In this document: positions 52,215-61,857 of the stretch, piece after piece
How positions within the stretch are numbered: position 1 is the stretch's first letter
Layout of the letters: the number at the start of each line of letters is the position of its first letter
Source of the DNA: DATARH01 sp036489765
GTDB lineage: Bacteria > Pseudomonadota > Alphaproteobacteria > ATCC43930 > CGMCC-115725
Direction: 5' to 3'
DNA: 64,000 bases
Assembly (NCBI GenBank): GCA_036489765.1
Contig: DASXFE010000146.1
Span: 1-64,000, forward strand
Program-made: the position numbers and the translations under genes
The notes under the pieces: generated by a model
What the model was told of the DNA's origin: nothing
Databases searched by the model: none
Seen by the model: only the letters and a program-made list of their open reading frames with translations

Positions 52215-52661
52215 ATGAAGCTCGGCGAAATACTGCTTGCACAGGGACTCGCCAGCCGCGCCCAGATCGACGAGGCGCTGGAACGGCAAAAGGCAGAGGG
52301 GGGACGGCTCGGTTCGATCCTCGTCGCGATGCGGGTGCTGACGGTCAGCCAGCTTCTCGCGACGCTGCACAACCAGAAGCAGGTCGATTCCGCGCTCCTC
52401 CTCTGCGAGCGGACGCTGCGCAACTGGGAGTCGACCTACGGCGCGAGCCACCCCAGCACCAACCGCGCCCGGTTCAACCTTGCCCGCGCGCTGCTCGTCG
52501 CCGGCCGCGCCGCGGACGCCCTGCCCTATGCCGAGGCCGCTTATGTCGGCCTTCGCGACGGGGTCGGCCAGCGTCACAACTGGACCCTCGAAAGCGGCGC
52601 GCTCCTTACCGAGTTGCGCCGCGCCGTTCCCCAGATCGCCGCCAACTACGCGGCCCGCTAG
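52215..52661 (+). CDS. MshEN-domain plus TPR protein
   Basis: A 148-residue soluble protein. The first about 50 residues (KLGEILLAQGLASRAQIDEALERQKAEGGRLGSILVAMRVLT) match the N-terminal domain of GspE/PilB-type ATPases (MshEN), which binds cyclic di-GMP in some members. The rest is a TPR region of kinesin light chain style (YGASHPSTNRARFNLARALLVAGRAADALPYAEAAY). It has no ATPase domain. Possible roles are c-di-GMP-linked binding of a partner, but the tandem LGEILL/LGxxL MshEN repeats needed for the ligand are only partly kept. Its stop overlaps the yaiI stop by 4 nt. Confidence 0.75.
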   Translation: MKLGEILLAQGLASRAQIDEALERQKAEGGRLGSILVAMRVLTVSQLLATLHNQKQVDSALLLCERTLRNWESTYGASHPSTNRARFNLARALLVAGRAADALPYAEAAYVGLRDGVGQRHNWTLESGALLTELRRAVPQIAANYAAR

Positions 52662-53116
52662 CGCCCGCGCAGCGCCGCCTGGACGGCGGTGTCGAGGGCG
52701 GAGAGGAAGCGCGAGCGGTCGGCTTTGGTGAACGGCGGCGGGCCGCGGCCGGTTTCGCCGAGCTCGCGCAGATGGCGGGCGATCTCACGTCCGGCAAGCG
52801 CACTGCCGATATTCGCCTCGGTGAACGGACGGCCGTTGGGCGGCACGACCTTGGCGCCCTTGGCGAGACAGCGGGAGGCGAGCGGGATATCGGCGGTGAC
52901 ACAGACGTCCCCAGCCGCGATGCGCTCGGCGATCCAGTCGTCGGCAGCGTCCATGGCCTCCCCGACGATCACCATGTTCACATACGCCAGCCCCGGCGGA
53001 CGGATCGGGCGCGAACCGTTCGAGACGACATGGACCCGGACGCCGAGCCGCCCGGCAACGCGATACACTTCCTCGCGCACCGGGCAGGCGTCGGCATCGA
53101 CGTAGATCTGGGTCAA
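52658..53116 (-). CDS. yaiI: YaiI/YqxD family protein (DUF188)
   Basis: A 152-residue protein of the UPF0178/DUF188 family. The PIN-like fold core is IYVDADACPVREEVYRVAGRLGVRVHVVSNG, then GEAMDAADDWIAERIAAGDVCVTADIPLASRCLAKGAKVVPPNGRPFTEANIGSALAGR. Function is unknown. Start is taken as TTG 53116 (TTGACCCAG, giving the family start xTQIYVDADACPV); a second TTG at 53119 is equivalent. The frame extends upstream to 53230, but those residues are read from palindrome repeat DNA and were left out. Confidence 0.88.
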   Translation of the reverse strand: MTQIYVDADACPVREEVYRVAGRLGVRVHVVSNGSRPIRPPGLAYVNMVIVGEAMDAADDWIAERIAAGDVCVTADIPLASRCLAKGAKVVPPNGRPFTEANIGSALAGREIARHLRELGETGRGPPPFTKADRSRFLSALDTAVQAALRGR

Positions 53117-53128
53117 CAACCTTCCGCC

Positions 53129-53213
53129 GTCATTGCGAGCGCAGCGAAGCGATCCCTTCCGTAGAGGCCTCCTCCGAGGGGGATTGCCGCGTCGCTCCGC
53201 TCCTCGCAATGAC
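53129..53213. repeat. MITE-like intergenic palindrome, copy 2
   Basis: GTCATTGCGAGCGCAGCGAAG opens the left arm and TCCTCGCAATGAC closes the right arm of an 85-bp imperfect inverted repeat of the same family as copy 1 (51085-51175). The middle parts differ. It lies just upstream of yaiI. Confidence 0.85.
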
Positions 53214-53272
53214 AGTCTGCTATAGATCAAAAGCCCTCCCCCTCGATGGAGGGCTTTAGATCGTCCGCTCTT

Positions 53273-53725
53273 CTACTTCTTGTCGTCCGGCTTGAAGTCG
53301 AGCGAGACGCCGTTCATGCAATAGCGCAATCCCGTCGGTTGCGGACCGTCGTCGAAGACGTGGCCGAGATGGCCGCCGCATTTCTTGCAGTGCACCTCGG
53401 TGCGCGACATCAAGAAGCTGCGATCGGTTTCGGTGTCGACCGCATCGGGCATCGGCTCATAGAAGCTCGGCCAGCCGGAGCCACTGTTGAATTTGGTGCC
53501 GGCTTCGAAAAGCGGTTGCCCGCAGCCGGCGCAGTGATAGACGCCGGGATCGTATTTCTTGTCGAGCGGGCTCGTGCCGGCGCGCTCGGTGCCGTGTTCG
53601 CGCAGCACGTGATAGGCCTGGGGCGTCAGCCGCTTGCGCCACTCGCCGTCGTCATGCTTGACCTCAAATTCCGTATCCGAGGCCTTGCCGTGGCCGCTCA
53701 GACGGCCCAACAGATTTCCCGCCAT
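53273..53725 (-). CDS. msrB: peptide methionine-(R)-S-oxide reductase
   Basis: A 150-residue MsrB that reduces methionine-R-sulfoxide in proteins. Zinc ligands Cys65/Cys68 (HCAGCGQ) and Cys113/Cys116 (HCKKCGG) are present. The catalytic Cys136 is in TGLRYCMNGVSLDF, and SGSGWPSFYEP binds substrate. It uses Cys, not Sec, unlike some MsrB. It is on the minus strand, 38 nt upstream of its ATG begins a gap to the 73-residue hypothetical gene. Confidence 0.96.
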   Translation of the reverse strand: MAGNLLGRLSGHGKASDTEFEVKHDDGEWRKRLTPQAYHVLREHGTERAGTSPLDKKYDPGVYHCAGCGQPLFEAGTKFNSGSGWPSFYEPMPDAVDTETDRSFLMSRTEVHCKKCGGHLGHVFDDGPQPTGLRYCMNGVSLDFKPDDKK

Positions 53726-53792
53726 GAATGATGATCCTTATTGAGGTCGGGACCGATGACCTGTTCGATATGGGTCGGCGCCGCCCGGCGGT

Positions 53793-54014
53793 CTAGTGGA
53801 TTTGCTCGCCCGCCTGTGGCGAGGGGCGCAGCAGCTCCGCCGTCGAGCGGGCGATCCAGCACCATACCACGCAGGTCAGATCGTCGTCCCCGCCCTTGAG
53901 CCGCTCGGCCTCCCGCTCGGCGATCTGGACGGCGTCGGCGCCGTGGCGGCGCACCAGCAACAGCGCCGCCTCCCAGATCTTCCGCTCGTTGGTCATCATC
54001 TCGTTGATCATCAT
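53793..54014 (-). CDS. small hypothetical helical protein
   Basis: A 73-residue protein with helix-forming pattern WEAALLLVRRHGADAVQIAEREAERLKGGDDDLTCVVWCWIARSTAELLR. Alphaproteobacteria carry many short proteins of this style, of unknown function. An alternative ATG is at 53999. It is upstream of msrB by 67 nt on the same strand. Confidence 0.6.
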   Translation of the reverse strand: MMINEMMTNERKIWEAALLLVRRHGADAVQIAEREAERLKGGDDDLTCVVWCWIARSTAELLRPSPQAGEQIH

Positions 54015-54164
54015 TACGATAAATCCCGCCGAGGCTGATCAGTTCCGAGACACCCGCGAGAAGCGCGTCCACAAACCCAAAGCACCAACATCTTGTTGTA
54101 GATACGTCCTGGGATACTGCATCCTGCTTGCGCCTGGTTCAAGCCTTCCTGTAACTTCCAAGCG

Positions 54165-56147
54165 ATGCCCGACCTTTTCGACAGCGCCACAGCAAAGACG
54201 GCCGACAGCTACTCCGCCAAGGATATCGAAGTCCTCGAAGGGCTGGAACCGGTTCGGCGCCGGCCCGGCATGTATATCGGCGGCACCGACGAGCGGGCGC
54301 TGCACCACCTCGCCGCCGAGGCCATCGACAACGCAATGGATGAGGCCGTCGCCGGCCACGCGAGCCGCATCGAGATCGAGCTCGACGCCGACGGCTATGT
54401 CACGGTCCGCGACAACGGTCGCGGCATTCCGGTCGATCCGCATCCGCGCTTTCCGAAAAAATCGGCGCTCGAAGTCATCCTGACGATGCTCCATTCCGGC
54501 GGCAAGTTCGGCGGCGAGGCCTACAAGACCTCGGGTGGGTTGCACGGGGTCGGCGTCTCGGTGATCAACGCGCTCGCCGACCATCTCGAGGTTGAGGTCG
54601 CGCGCGACCGGCGGCTGTGGCGCCAGACTTACAGCCGCGGCGTCCCGAAGGGTCCCGCCGAGGATTGCGGGCCGATCCAGAATCGCCGCGGCACGACACT
54701 GCGCTTTCATCCGGATGCAGAAATCTTCGGCGATGCCGGGTTCAAGCCGGCTCAGCTTTATCGGATGGGCCGCTCCAAGGCCTACCTCTTCCGCGGCGTC
54801 GAGATCCGCTGGAGCTGCGACCCTTCCCTGCCGCGCCCCGAAGGCGTGCCGCAGGAGGCGCGGTTGCATTTCCCGAACGGGCTCGGCGATTTCCTGACCG
54901 CGAGCCTCGACGGCAACGCCGTCGTCACGCCGCGTCCGTTCCAGGGGCAGGTCGCTCTCGCCGATGGCGGCAGCGTCGAATGGGCGGTGACCTGGCCCGA
55001 AGACGAGGATGACGGGTTCTGTCATTCCTACTGCAACACGATCCCGACCCCCGAGGGCGGCACGCACGAGACCGGGCTGCGCAACGCGCTGACCCGCGGG
55101 ATCAAGGGGTATGGCGAACTGATCGGCAACCGCCGTATCGCCCAAGCGACCGGCGAGGATGCGACTGCCGGCGCGGCGATGCTGCTGTCGCTGTTCCTGC
55201 GCGACCCGCAATTCCAGGGCCAGACCAAGGAACGGCTCGCCTCGGCCGAGGCGGCGCGGCTCGTCGAGAACGCGCTCAGGGACCATTTCGACCACTGGCT
55301 CGGCGCCGACCCGACGACCACCCGCCTGCTCCTCGACCGCATCGCCGAGCGCGCCGAGGAGCGGCAGAAGCGGCGCCAGGCAAAGGAGCTCTCGCGCAAG
55401 ACCGCGACCCGCAAGCTGCGCCTACCCGGCAAGCTGACGGACTGCACCCGCGACAGCGCCGAGGGGACCGAGATCTTCCTCGTCGAAGGCGACAGCGCCG
55501 GCGGTTCGGCGAAGCAGGCGCGTGACCGCGTGACCCAGGCGATCCTGCCCCTGCGCGGCAAGATCCTCAACGTCGCCAGCGCCTCGCTCGACAAGATGCG
55601 GGCGAACCAGGAACTCTCCGACATCATCCTCGCGCTCGGCGCCGATTCGGGGTCGCGCTACAAGGAAGATGCGCTGCGCTACGACCGCGTCGTCATCATG
55701 ACCGACGCCGATGTCGACGGCGCGCACATCGCCTCGCTATTGATGACGTTCTTCTTCCGCGAGATGCCAAAGCTCGTCGACAACGGTCACCTTTATCTAG
55801 CGCTGCCGCCGCTTTATCGACTGACTCAGGGCAACGCGACGCTTTACGCCCGCGACGACGCGCATCGCGAGGAACTGATGCAGTCCGGGTTCACCGGACG
55901 CGGGAAGATCGAGGTCAGCCGGTTCAAGGGCCTCGGCGAGATGCCGGCGCGCTACCTCTGGGCGACGACGATGGACCCGGCGCAGCGCACGCTGCTGAGG
56001 GTTAAACTGCCGTCGCGGAACGACGAGTCCGAGGCCGACCCGACCCGCACGGAGAAGCTCGTCGAAACGCTGATGGGGCGGCGCCCGGAGTTGCGCTTCG
56101 ACTATATCCAAAAGAACGCACGCTTCGCCCACGACCTCGACGTATAG
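54165..56147 (+). CDS. parE: DNA topoisomerase IV subunit B
   Basis: A 660-residue GHKL ATPase subunit. The ATP-binding region shows GMYIGGTDERALHHLAAEAIDNAMDEAVAG and VRDNGRGIPVD, then SGGKFGGEAYKTSGGLHGVGVSVINALA. The TOPRIM domain carries EGDSAGGSAKQARDR and MTDADVDGAHIASLLMTFF. ParE features such as HSYCNTIPTPEGGTHETGLRNALT and QFQGQTKERLAS are in place. It pairs with the parC gene at the right edge to decatenate daughter chromosomes. Confidence 0.95.
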   Translation: MPDLFDSATAKTADSYSAKDIEVLEGLEPVRRRPGMYIGGTDERALHHLAAEAIDNAMDEAVAGHASRIEIELDADGYVTVRDNGRGIPVDPHPRFPKKSALEVILTMLHSGGKFGGEAYKTSGGLHGVGVSVINALADHLEVEVARDRRLWRQTYSRGVPKGPAEDCGPIQNRRGTTLRFHPDAEIFGDAGFKPAQLYRMGRSKAYLFRGVEIRWSCDPSLPRPEGVPQEARLHFPNGLGDFLTASLDGNAVVTPRPFQGQVALADGGSVEWAVTWPEDEDDGFCHSYCNTIPTPEGGTHETGLRNALTRGIKGYGELIGNRRIAQATGEDATAGAAMLLSLFLRDPQFQGQTKERLASAEAARLVENALRDHFDHWLGADPTTTRLLLDRIAERAEERQKRRQAKELSRKTATRKLRLPGKLTDCTRDSAEGTEIFLVEGDSAGGSAKQARDRVTQAILPLRGKILNVASASLDKMRANQELSDIILALGADSGSRYKEDALRYDRVVIMTDADVDGAHIASLLMTFFFREMPKLVDNGHLYLALPPLYRLTQGNATLYARDDAHREELMQSGFTGRGKIEVSRFKGLGEMPARYLWATTMDPAQRTLLRVKLPSRNDESEADPTRTEKLVETLMGRRPELRFDYIQKNARFAHDLDV

Positions 56148-56347
56148 GTTCGGCGCATTGCCGCCCGCGGATTCCAGACCTTGCGGAACCGCTGCGTTCG
56201 CCCTACGTAAGGCGCGTCGACCCGCTTGGGTCCGGCGTCACTCTGCCGGCAATCGTTCCGAGCGCCGCGTGTTTCCCGCCCCCATCGACGTCGTCTAAAC
56301 GCCGCATTTTTTGTGTGGTGACTTGCTAATCAATTGGAGTCCCCGTG

Positions 56348-56554
56348 ATGGCTAGTGGTACGGTCAAGTGGTTCAATTCGCAGAAAGGTTTCGGGTTCAT
56401 CCGTCCGGATGCCGGCGGCAACGACGTGTTCGTCCACATCTCCGCGGTGGAGCGGGCTGGCTTGGACGGGCTGCAGGAGAACCAGAAGCTGACCTATGAT
56501 CTCGAACAAGGCCAGCGCGGCCGGGTCTCAGCCGTAAATTTGCGTCCCGAGTAA
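56348..56554 (+). CDS. cspA: cold shock protein
   Basis: A 68-residue cold shock domain. RNP1-like KGFGFI and RNP2-like VFVHIS are present (GTVKWFNSQKGFGFIRPD, VFVHISAVERAGL). It binds RNA or ssDNA and melts secondary structure at low temperature. The ATG follows TTGGAG by 8 nt; a GTG directly before it is an alternative start. The 200 nt upstream are where a long 5' leader would be expected. A terminator separates it from infA. Confidence 0.95.
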   Translation: MASGTVKWFNSQKGFGFIRPDAGGNDVFVHISAVERAGLDGLQENQKLTYDLEQGQRGRVSAVNLRPE

Positions 56555-56568
56555 CGGACGCGTCGCCG

Positions 56569-56589
56569 GGGCGCTTGAGCGCCCTTTTT
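56569..56589 (+). terminator. Rho-independent terminator between cspA and infA
   Basis: GGGCGC, loop TTGA, GCGCCC and TTTTT form a compact perfect terminator 15 nt past the cspA stop. It overlaps the leader of infA, so infA is read mainly from read-through or its own weak promoter. Confidence 0.9.
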
Positions 56590-56605
56590 GATGCAAGGAG
56601 AGCGG

Positions 56606-56872
56606 ATGGCTAAGGAAGACCTCTTAGAATTCGAAGGGATGGTTCTCGAACTGTTGCCCGACGCGCGCTTTCGCGTGCGGCTCGACAACGGCCATGAGAC
56701 GCTGGCCTATTCGTCCGGGAAAATGAAGAAGAACCGTATCCGCATCCTTGCCGGCGACCGCGTGACGGTCGAAATGACGCCCTACGACTTGTCGAAGGGG
56801 CGAATCAACTTCCGCCATAAAGATACGGTAGCGCCGCCTGTCATGGCACGGCCACAATTCCGTCGTCGATGA
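56606..56872 (+). CDS. infA: translation initiation factor IF-1
   Basis: An 88-residue OB-fold protein: MAKEDLLEFEGMVLELLPDARFRVRLDNGHETLAYSSGKMKKNRIRILAGDRVTVEMTPYDLSKGRINFRHKD is standard IF-1, including the ribosome-binding Lys/Arg face. It has an 18-residue C-terminal tail (VAPPVMARPQFRRR), slightly longer than in E. coli. AAGGAG lies 6 nt before the ATG. Confidence 0.97.
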   Translation: MAKEDLLEFEGMVLELLPDARFRVRLDNGHETLAYSSGKMKKNRIRILAGDRVTVEMTPYDLSKGRINFRHKDTVAPPVMARPQFRRR

Positions 56873-56877
56873 GTCAC

Positions 56878-56896
56878 CAATTCTCGACCAGAATTG
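56878..56896. repeat. small hairpin after infA
   Basis: CAATTCT, loop CGACC, AGAATTG is a perfect 7-bp inverted repeat just past the infA stop. There is no T-run, so it is not a standard terminator. Confidence 0.35.
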
Positions 56897-57014
56897 CGCC
56901 ATGGCCCAGTTTTATCGGTCAATCGGCGAAAGCGATTGACTTTCCTCCCTCCAAGGCGAATTAAAAGTGGTAAGAACCGCTTGATAATTCCTCATACAAG
57001 GTACCCTCTTCTCG

Positions 57015-58403
<1,389 letters not shown>

Positions 58404-58427
58404 GCGCGGTCGGATGAGCGCCGTCAG

Positions 58428-58745
58428 ATGAGCGACGGGGACTGGGTCCGGGTCGCCGCGCGCGGCGACCTCGGCGAGAACGAGATCATCGGCGTCGTGA
58501 TCAGCGGCAAGGAGATCGCGGTATACGATCTCGACGGCTCGCTCTACGCGACCGACGATGTCTGCACCCACGCCTACGCCCGGCTCAGCGACGGCTGGCT
58601 CGACCGCGGCGAGATCGAATGCCCGCTGCACGCGGGCCGCTTCGACGTCAAGACCGGCACCGCCACGGCCCCGCCTTGCATCGATGCGATCAAGACCTAC
58701 GAAATCCGCCAAGTCGGCGACGAGTTGCAGGTCAAGCTCGGCTGA
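58428..58745 (+). CDS. Rieske-type ferredoxin
   Basis: A 105-residue Rieske 2Fe-2S protein. Ligands are Cys46/His48 (CTHAYARL) and Cys65/His68 (CPLHAGRFD). It is of the ferredoxin type used as an electron carrier for ring-hydroxylating dioxygenases or nitrite reductases, with no TM anchor. No dioxygenase lies next to it. It starts 24 nt after the helicase gene, which may be coincidental. Its 3' end overlaps the convergent acetyltransferase by 14 nt. Confidence 0.93.
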   Translation: MSDGDWVRVAARGDLGENEIIGVVISGKEIAVYDLDGSLYATDDVCTHAYARLSDGWLDRGEIECPLHAGRFDVKTGTATAPPCIDAIKTYEIRQVGDELQVKLG

Positions 58746-59199
58746 CGCCGTAGCACTCCGGGTCCCAGATTTCGAGATAGGTGGCGGGCGCCAGGTCGGC
58801 AAAGCCGCAGCGGCGGTAGAGGCTCGCGGCGTCGCGCGTCATCAAAAGCCAGCGGCGCAGCCCCGCGAGACGCGGGTCGGCCAGCAGCGTCCTAACCAGC
58901 CATTGCCCGAGCCCCATGTTGCGGGCCTCGGCGAGGACGAACACATCGGCGAGGTAGGCGAAAGTCGCCTCGTCGGTGACGACCCGGGCGAACCCGATCT
59001 GCGCACCGTCGCGGTAAAGCCCGTAGGGCCGCGAGTGCGCGATCGCCCGGCACAGCGTCTCGCGCGGGATACCGCGCGCCCAGTGCGAGCAGTTCGCCAG
59101 GAAACCGTGGATTACATCGAGGTCGAGCCGATCCGAGTCGCTATCGATCTCATAGAAATGCCCGCCGTGGTCGCGGCAGGCGAGAACACTCTCGGACAT
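58732..59199 (-). CDS. GNAT family N-acetyltransferase
   Basis: A 155-residue GNAT. IGFARVVTDEATFAYLADVFVLAEARNMGLGQWLVRTLL contains motif A (R/Q-x-x-G-x-G/A as RNMGLGQ), and LLMTRDAASLYRRCGFADL contains motif B. Its substrate is unknown. It has no signal peptide. The ATG at 59199 is chosen over an upstream M because the first residues there match no family part. Confidence 0.9.
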   Translation of the reverse strand: MSESVLACRDHGGHFYEIDSDSDRLDLDVIHGFLANCSHWARGIPRETLCRAIAHSRPYGLYRDGAQIGFARVVTDEATFAYLADVFVLAEARNMGLGQWLVRTLLADPRLAGLRRWLLMTRDAASLYRRCGFADLAPATYLEIWDPECYGVSRA

Positions 59200-59345
59200 C
59201 GTAAACACCCTGCAGACAGAGGCGAGACGCAACACGACGCAGCAGCGCCCCGCCTATCGCGCAGGGGCTGCTAGCTCATTCGTCGTCGGAGTCGTCGCGG
59301 GGCGTGAGTCATGGCGGCGGTAAGATGGCGATGCCGAAGCCGGTG

Positions 59346-59579
59346 TCAACCCGGCTTCTTCAACAGAAACCGCAGGACACCCCCCGTCTCGCCCGATTCG
59401 ACCATGTCGCAGCCGGTGGTCGTGCAGAAATGGACAAAGTCCTGGGTCGCGCCGGGGTCGGTGGCAAGCACTTCGAGGAGCCCGCCGGACGGCACGTCCT
59501 TCAGCGCCCTCCGCGCCTTCAGAACCGGCAGCGGGCATTTGAGACCGGTCGCGTCGAGAATCTTGTCAGGTTGCGCCAT
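59346..59579 (-). CDS. tusA: sulfurtransferase TusA family protein
   Basis: A 77-residue TusA/SirA-like protein. The active Cys15 lies in the canonical TGLKCPLPVLKAR. LEVLATDPGATQDFVHFCTTTGC and FLLKKPG match the family. TusA proteins carry sulfur for 2-thiouridine or molybdopterin synthesis or for sulfur oxidation. It follows arsR by 37 nt on the same strand, so they form one unit. Confidence 0.93.
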   Translation of the reverse strand: MAQPDKILDATGLKCPLPVLKARRALKDVPSGGLLEVLATDPGATQDFVHFCTTTGCDMVESGETGGVLRFLLKKPG

Positions 59580-59616
59580 CACGGGTCCGTCGTTTGCACC
59601 AACAGCCTAGCGAACG

Positions 59617-59919
59617 TCACACCGCCTCGACAATCGCCGCGGTCAGCGCGCCGATGCGCTCATCGTCGCGCTTGTAGAAGGTCCACTGCTTGATTCGCTT
59701 CGCTCGCACCGCCCCGATCTCGACCAGCAGCTTCATGTGCTCGGTCACGGTCGGCTGGCTCACACCGAGCTTTTCGGCGATGAGGAGGCCGCACACGCCG
59801 TCCGCCACCAGGTCGCCGTCAACCTGCTGCGGGAAATGCGCGGTCGGATCCCTGAGCCAAGCGAGGATCTGCAATCGGCGCTCATTCGCCAGGGCCCGAA
59901 GGATCGCGACGACACTCAT
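59617..59919 (-). CDS. ArsR family transcriptional regulator
   Basis: A 100-residue winged-helix regulator. ILRALANERRLQILAWLRDP is the ArsR N-terminus. The recognition helix region is LLIAEKLGVSQPTVTEHMKLLVEIGAV, then RAKRIKQWTFYKRDDERI forms the wing. It carries one cysteine (Cys43). It lacks the typical CVCDL metal site and the two-Cys set of SqrR, so the signal is unknown. It is upstream of tusA and divergent from the dehydratase gene. An inverted repeat covers the start region. Confidence 0.9.
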   Translation of the reverse strand: MSVVAILRALANERRLQILAWLRDPTAHFPQQVDGDLVADGVCGLLIAEKLGVSQPTVTEHMKLLVEIGAVRAKRIKQWTFYKRDDERIGALTAAIVEAV

Positions 59920-59944
59920 TTAGGGACTTTCCTAATTCCCTTAA
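59920..59944. promoter_or_regulatory. candidate ArsR operator
   Basis: TTAGGGA (59920-59926), 10 nt, TCCCTTAA (59937-59944) is a near-perfect inverted repeat between arsR and the divergent dehydratase gene. Its position directly at the arsR start codon suggests autoregulation and joint control of the divergent gene. Confidence 0.55.
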
Positions 59945-59965
59945 TCATTGCATCGTACCGCCATC

Positions 59966-60913
59966 ATGAAAACCCCTCTCGCCACCATCACCCGTGACGC
60001 AATCGCCGCGACCGAGCGGCTTATTCGCCCGCATATCCGCCGCACCCCCGTCATCGGGGTGGATGCCGGCGATTTCGGGCTGAAAAGCTTCTCGCTGAAA
60101 TTCAAGCTCGAATTCCTGCAACACACCGGCTCGTTCAAGCCGCGCGGCGCCTTCACCAACCTGCTGACGCGTCAGGCGCCGCCGTCTGGGGTCGTCGCGG
60201 CGTCGGGTGGAAACCATGGCGTAGCGGTCGCCTACGCGGCGATGCGGCTTGGGGTCAAGGCGGCAATCTTTGTGCCCAAGGTCACGTCGCCGACCAAACT
60301 CGACCGCATCCGCTCCTACGGTGCCGAGCTGATCGTCGGTGGCGCCCTCTACGCCGATGCGCTGGCGGCGAGCGAGGCTCATATTGCCCGCACCGGCGCG
60401 CTCGCGATCCACGCCTATGACCAGCCTGAGACGCTGCTCGGGCAAGGCTCGGTCGGGCTGGAGCTCGAGGAAGATGCTCCGGAGATCGATACCCTCCTCG
60501 TCGCGGTCGGCGGCGGCGGGCTGATCGGCGGGATCGCGGCCTGGTTCCAGAACCGGCTTCGCGTCGTCGCGGTCGAGCCCGAAGCCGCGCCGACCTTGCA
60601 CGACGCCCTCGCGGCCGGCCGGCCGGTCGACGCCCCCGCCGGCGGCGTCGCCGCAGATTCCCTCGCCCCGCGCCAGGTCGGTGCGCTGATGTTTCCCCTC
60701 GCGCAACGCTTCGTCGCCGCCTCGGTGCTCGTCACGGACGAGGCGATCCGGGCCGCACAGGCGACGCTGTGGGACACGTTGCGCATCGCCGCCGAGCCGG
60801 GCGGTGCGACGGCGCTCGCCGCGCTGCTGTCGGGCCGCTACGCGCCCACCCCAGGCGAGCGGGTCGCGGTGTTGCTGTGCGGCGCCAATACGACGGCGGT
60901 GAATTTCGCCTAA
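59966..60913 (+). CDS. threonine/serine dehydratase-like PLP enzyme (fold type II)
   Basis: A 315-residue PLP enzyme of the tryptophan-synthase-beta superfamily. FLQHTGSFKPRGAFTNLL carries the PLP lysine in SFKxRGA. SGGNHGVAVAYAA is the N-GNHG phosphate loop, VGGGGLIGGIAAWF binds the PLP phosphate, and the C-terminus reads VLLCGANTTAVNF. Family members act as threonine dehydratase, serine racemase or dehydratase, or ectoine-type hydroxyamino acid dehydratase. The regulatory ACT domain of IlvA is absent. Its stop overlaps the desaturase stop by 4 nt. Confidence 0.88.
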   Translation: MKTPLATITRDAIAATERLIRPHIRRTPVIGVDAGDFGLKSFSLKFKLEFLQHTGSFKPRGAFTNLLTRQAPPSGVVAASGGNHGVAVAYAAMRLGVKAAIFVPKVTSPTKLDRIRSYGAELIVGGALYADALAASEAHIARTGALAIHAYDQPETLLGQGSVGLELEEDAPEIDTLLVAVGGGGLIGGIAAWFQNRLRVVAVEPEAAPTLHDALAAGRPVDAPAGGVAADSLAPRQVGALMFPLAQRFVAASVLVTDEAIRAAQATLWDTLRIAAEPGGATALAALLSGRYAPTPGERVAVLLCGANTTAVNFA

Positions 60914-61857
60914 TTGGCCTCTTGCGGCTGTGCGCGACGGGCGGCGAGGCGTTCCGGGGCCGGGGTCCTGACGTCCCAGGCGAGGCCGAGTGCCGCCAGC
61001 GCGCGGATCGCCCAAAGGCCGGGATCGGGTTGCCGCCAGCCGTGACCGAACGCGGCCGAGTTGGGAAAGGCGTGGTGGTTGTTGTGCCACCCCTCGCCCC
61101 AACTCGCCAACGCCAGCCAACCGAGGTTACGGCTGCAATCATCGGCGCCGCCAAACGGCTGCACGCCGACCAGATGCATCAGCGAGTTGATGCTCGACAT
61201 CGTCTGCTCCACGAGACACATCCGCACCGCGCCGCCCCACAACAGCCCGGTCAGCACGCCGCCGAGGCTCGGCCGCGAGGCGACGCCGACCGCCGCCGGG
61301 ATCGCAAGCCCGAGTAGGACCCACTGGTAATACCGCCGGTTGGCGGCGGCGAGAGGGCCGTTGCGCATCAGATCGGGGATGTAATGCCCGACATTCGGGT
61401 AGTCGTGCCGCCGCATCCAGATCAGATGTGCGTGCAGAAACCCCCGCAGACGCGGAAACCGGGCCTTGCCGGCAAGGTTTGGCGAATGCGGATCGCCGGG
61501 CCGGTCGGCGAGTTCGTGGTGGCGACGGTGCATCGCCGCCCAGGAGAAGCCGGACCCGCGCCCGGCCATCGAGCCCAGCACCATCAACCCAACCGCAACG
61601 CGGGAGCCGGTGGTGAAGGCTCGGTGGGAAAACAGGCGATGAAACCCGACCGTCAGCCCGAGCCCGGTCGCCAGCCATAGCAGCACGCACACGGCGAGCA
61701 CCGGGCCCGACGGCCGCAGCCACGGCAACAACCCAACCGCCGTCACGCAGCCCAGCGCCGGCAAAACGTCGAACAGCAGGAAATGCCGGCGCTGAAGGCG
61801 ATGAAAATGCGGACTCGAAAAGACCCGCCGCTGCCGGCCTACGGGCCTGGGCGTCAT
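60910..61857 (-). CDS. acyl-CoA/fatty acid desaturase
   Basis: A 315-residue membrane desaturase. Hydrophobic helices (ALGCVTAVGLLPWL..., VLAVCVLLWLATGLGLTVGF) flank the three histidine boxes HRLFSHR, HRRHH (AMHRRHHELADRPGDPHSP) and HNNHH (GEGWHNNHHAFP), which bind the di-iron centre. This is the delta-9 type (OLE1-like) that introduces a double bond into acyl chains for membrane fluidity. The ATG at 61857 is preferred; a GTG at 61887 is alternative. Confidence 0.93.
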   Translation of the reverse strand: MTPRPVGRQRRVFSSPHFHRLQRRHFLLFDVLPALGCVTAVGLLPWLRPSGPVLAVCVLLWLATGLGLTVGFHRLFSHRAFTTGSRVAVGLMVLGSMAGRGSGFSWAAMHRRHHELADRPGDPHSPNLAGKARFPRLRGFLHAHLIWMRRHDYPNVGHYIPDLMRNGPLAAANRRYYQWVLLGLAIPAAVGVASRPSLGGVLTGLLWGGAVRMCLVEQTMSSINSLMHLVGVQPFGGADDCSRNLGWLALASWGEGWHNNHHAFPNSAAFGHGWRQPDPGLWAIRALAALGLAWDVRTPAPERLAARRAQPQEAN

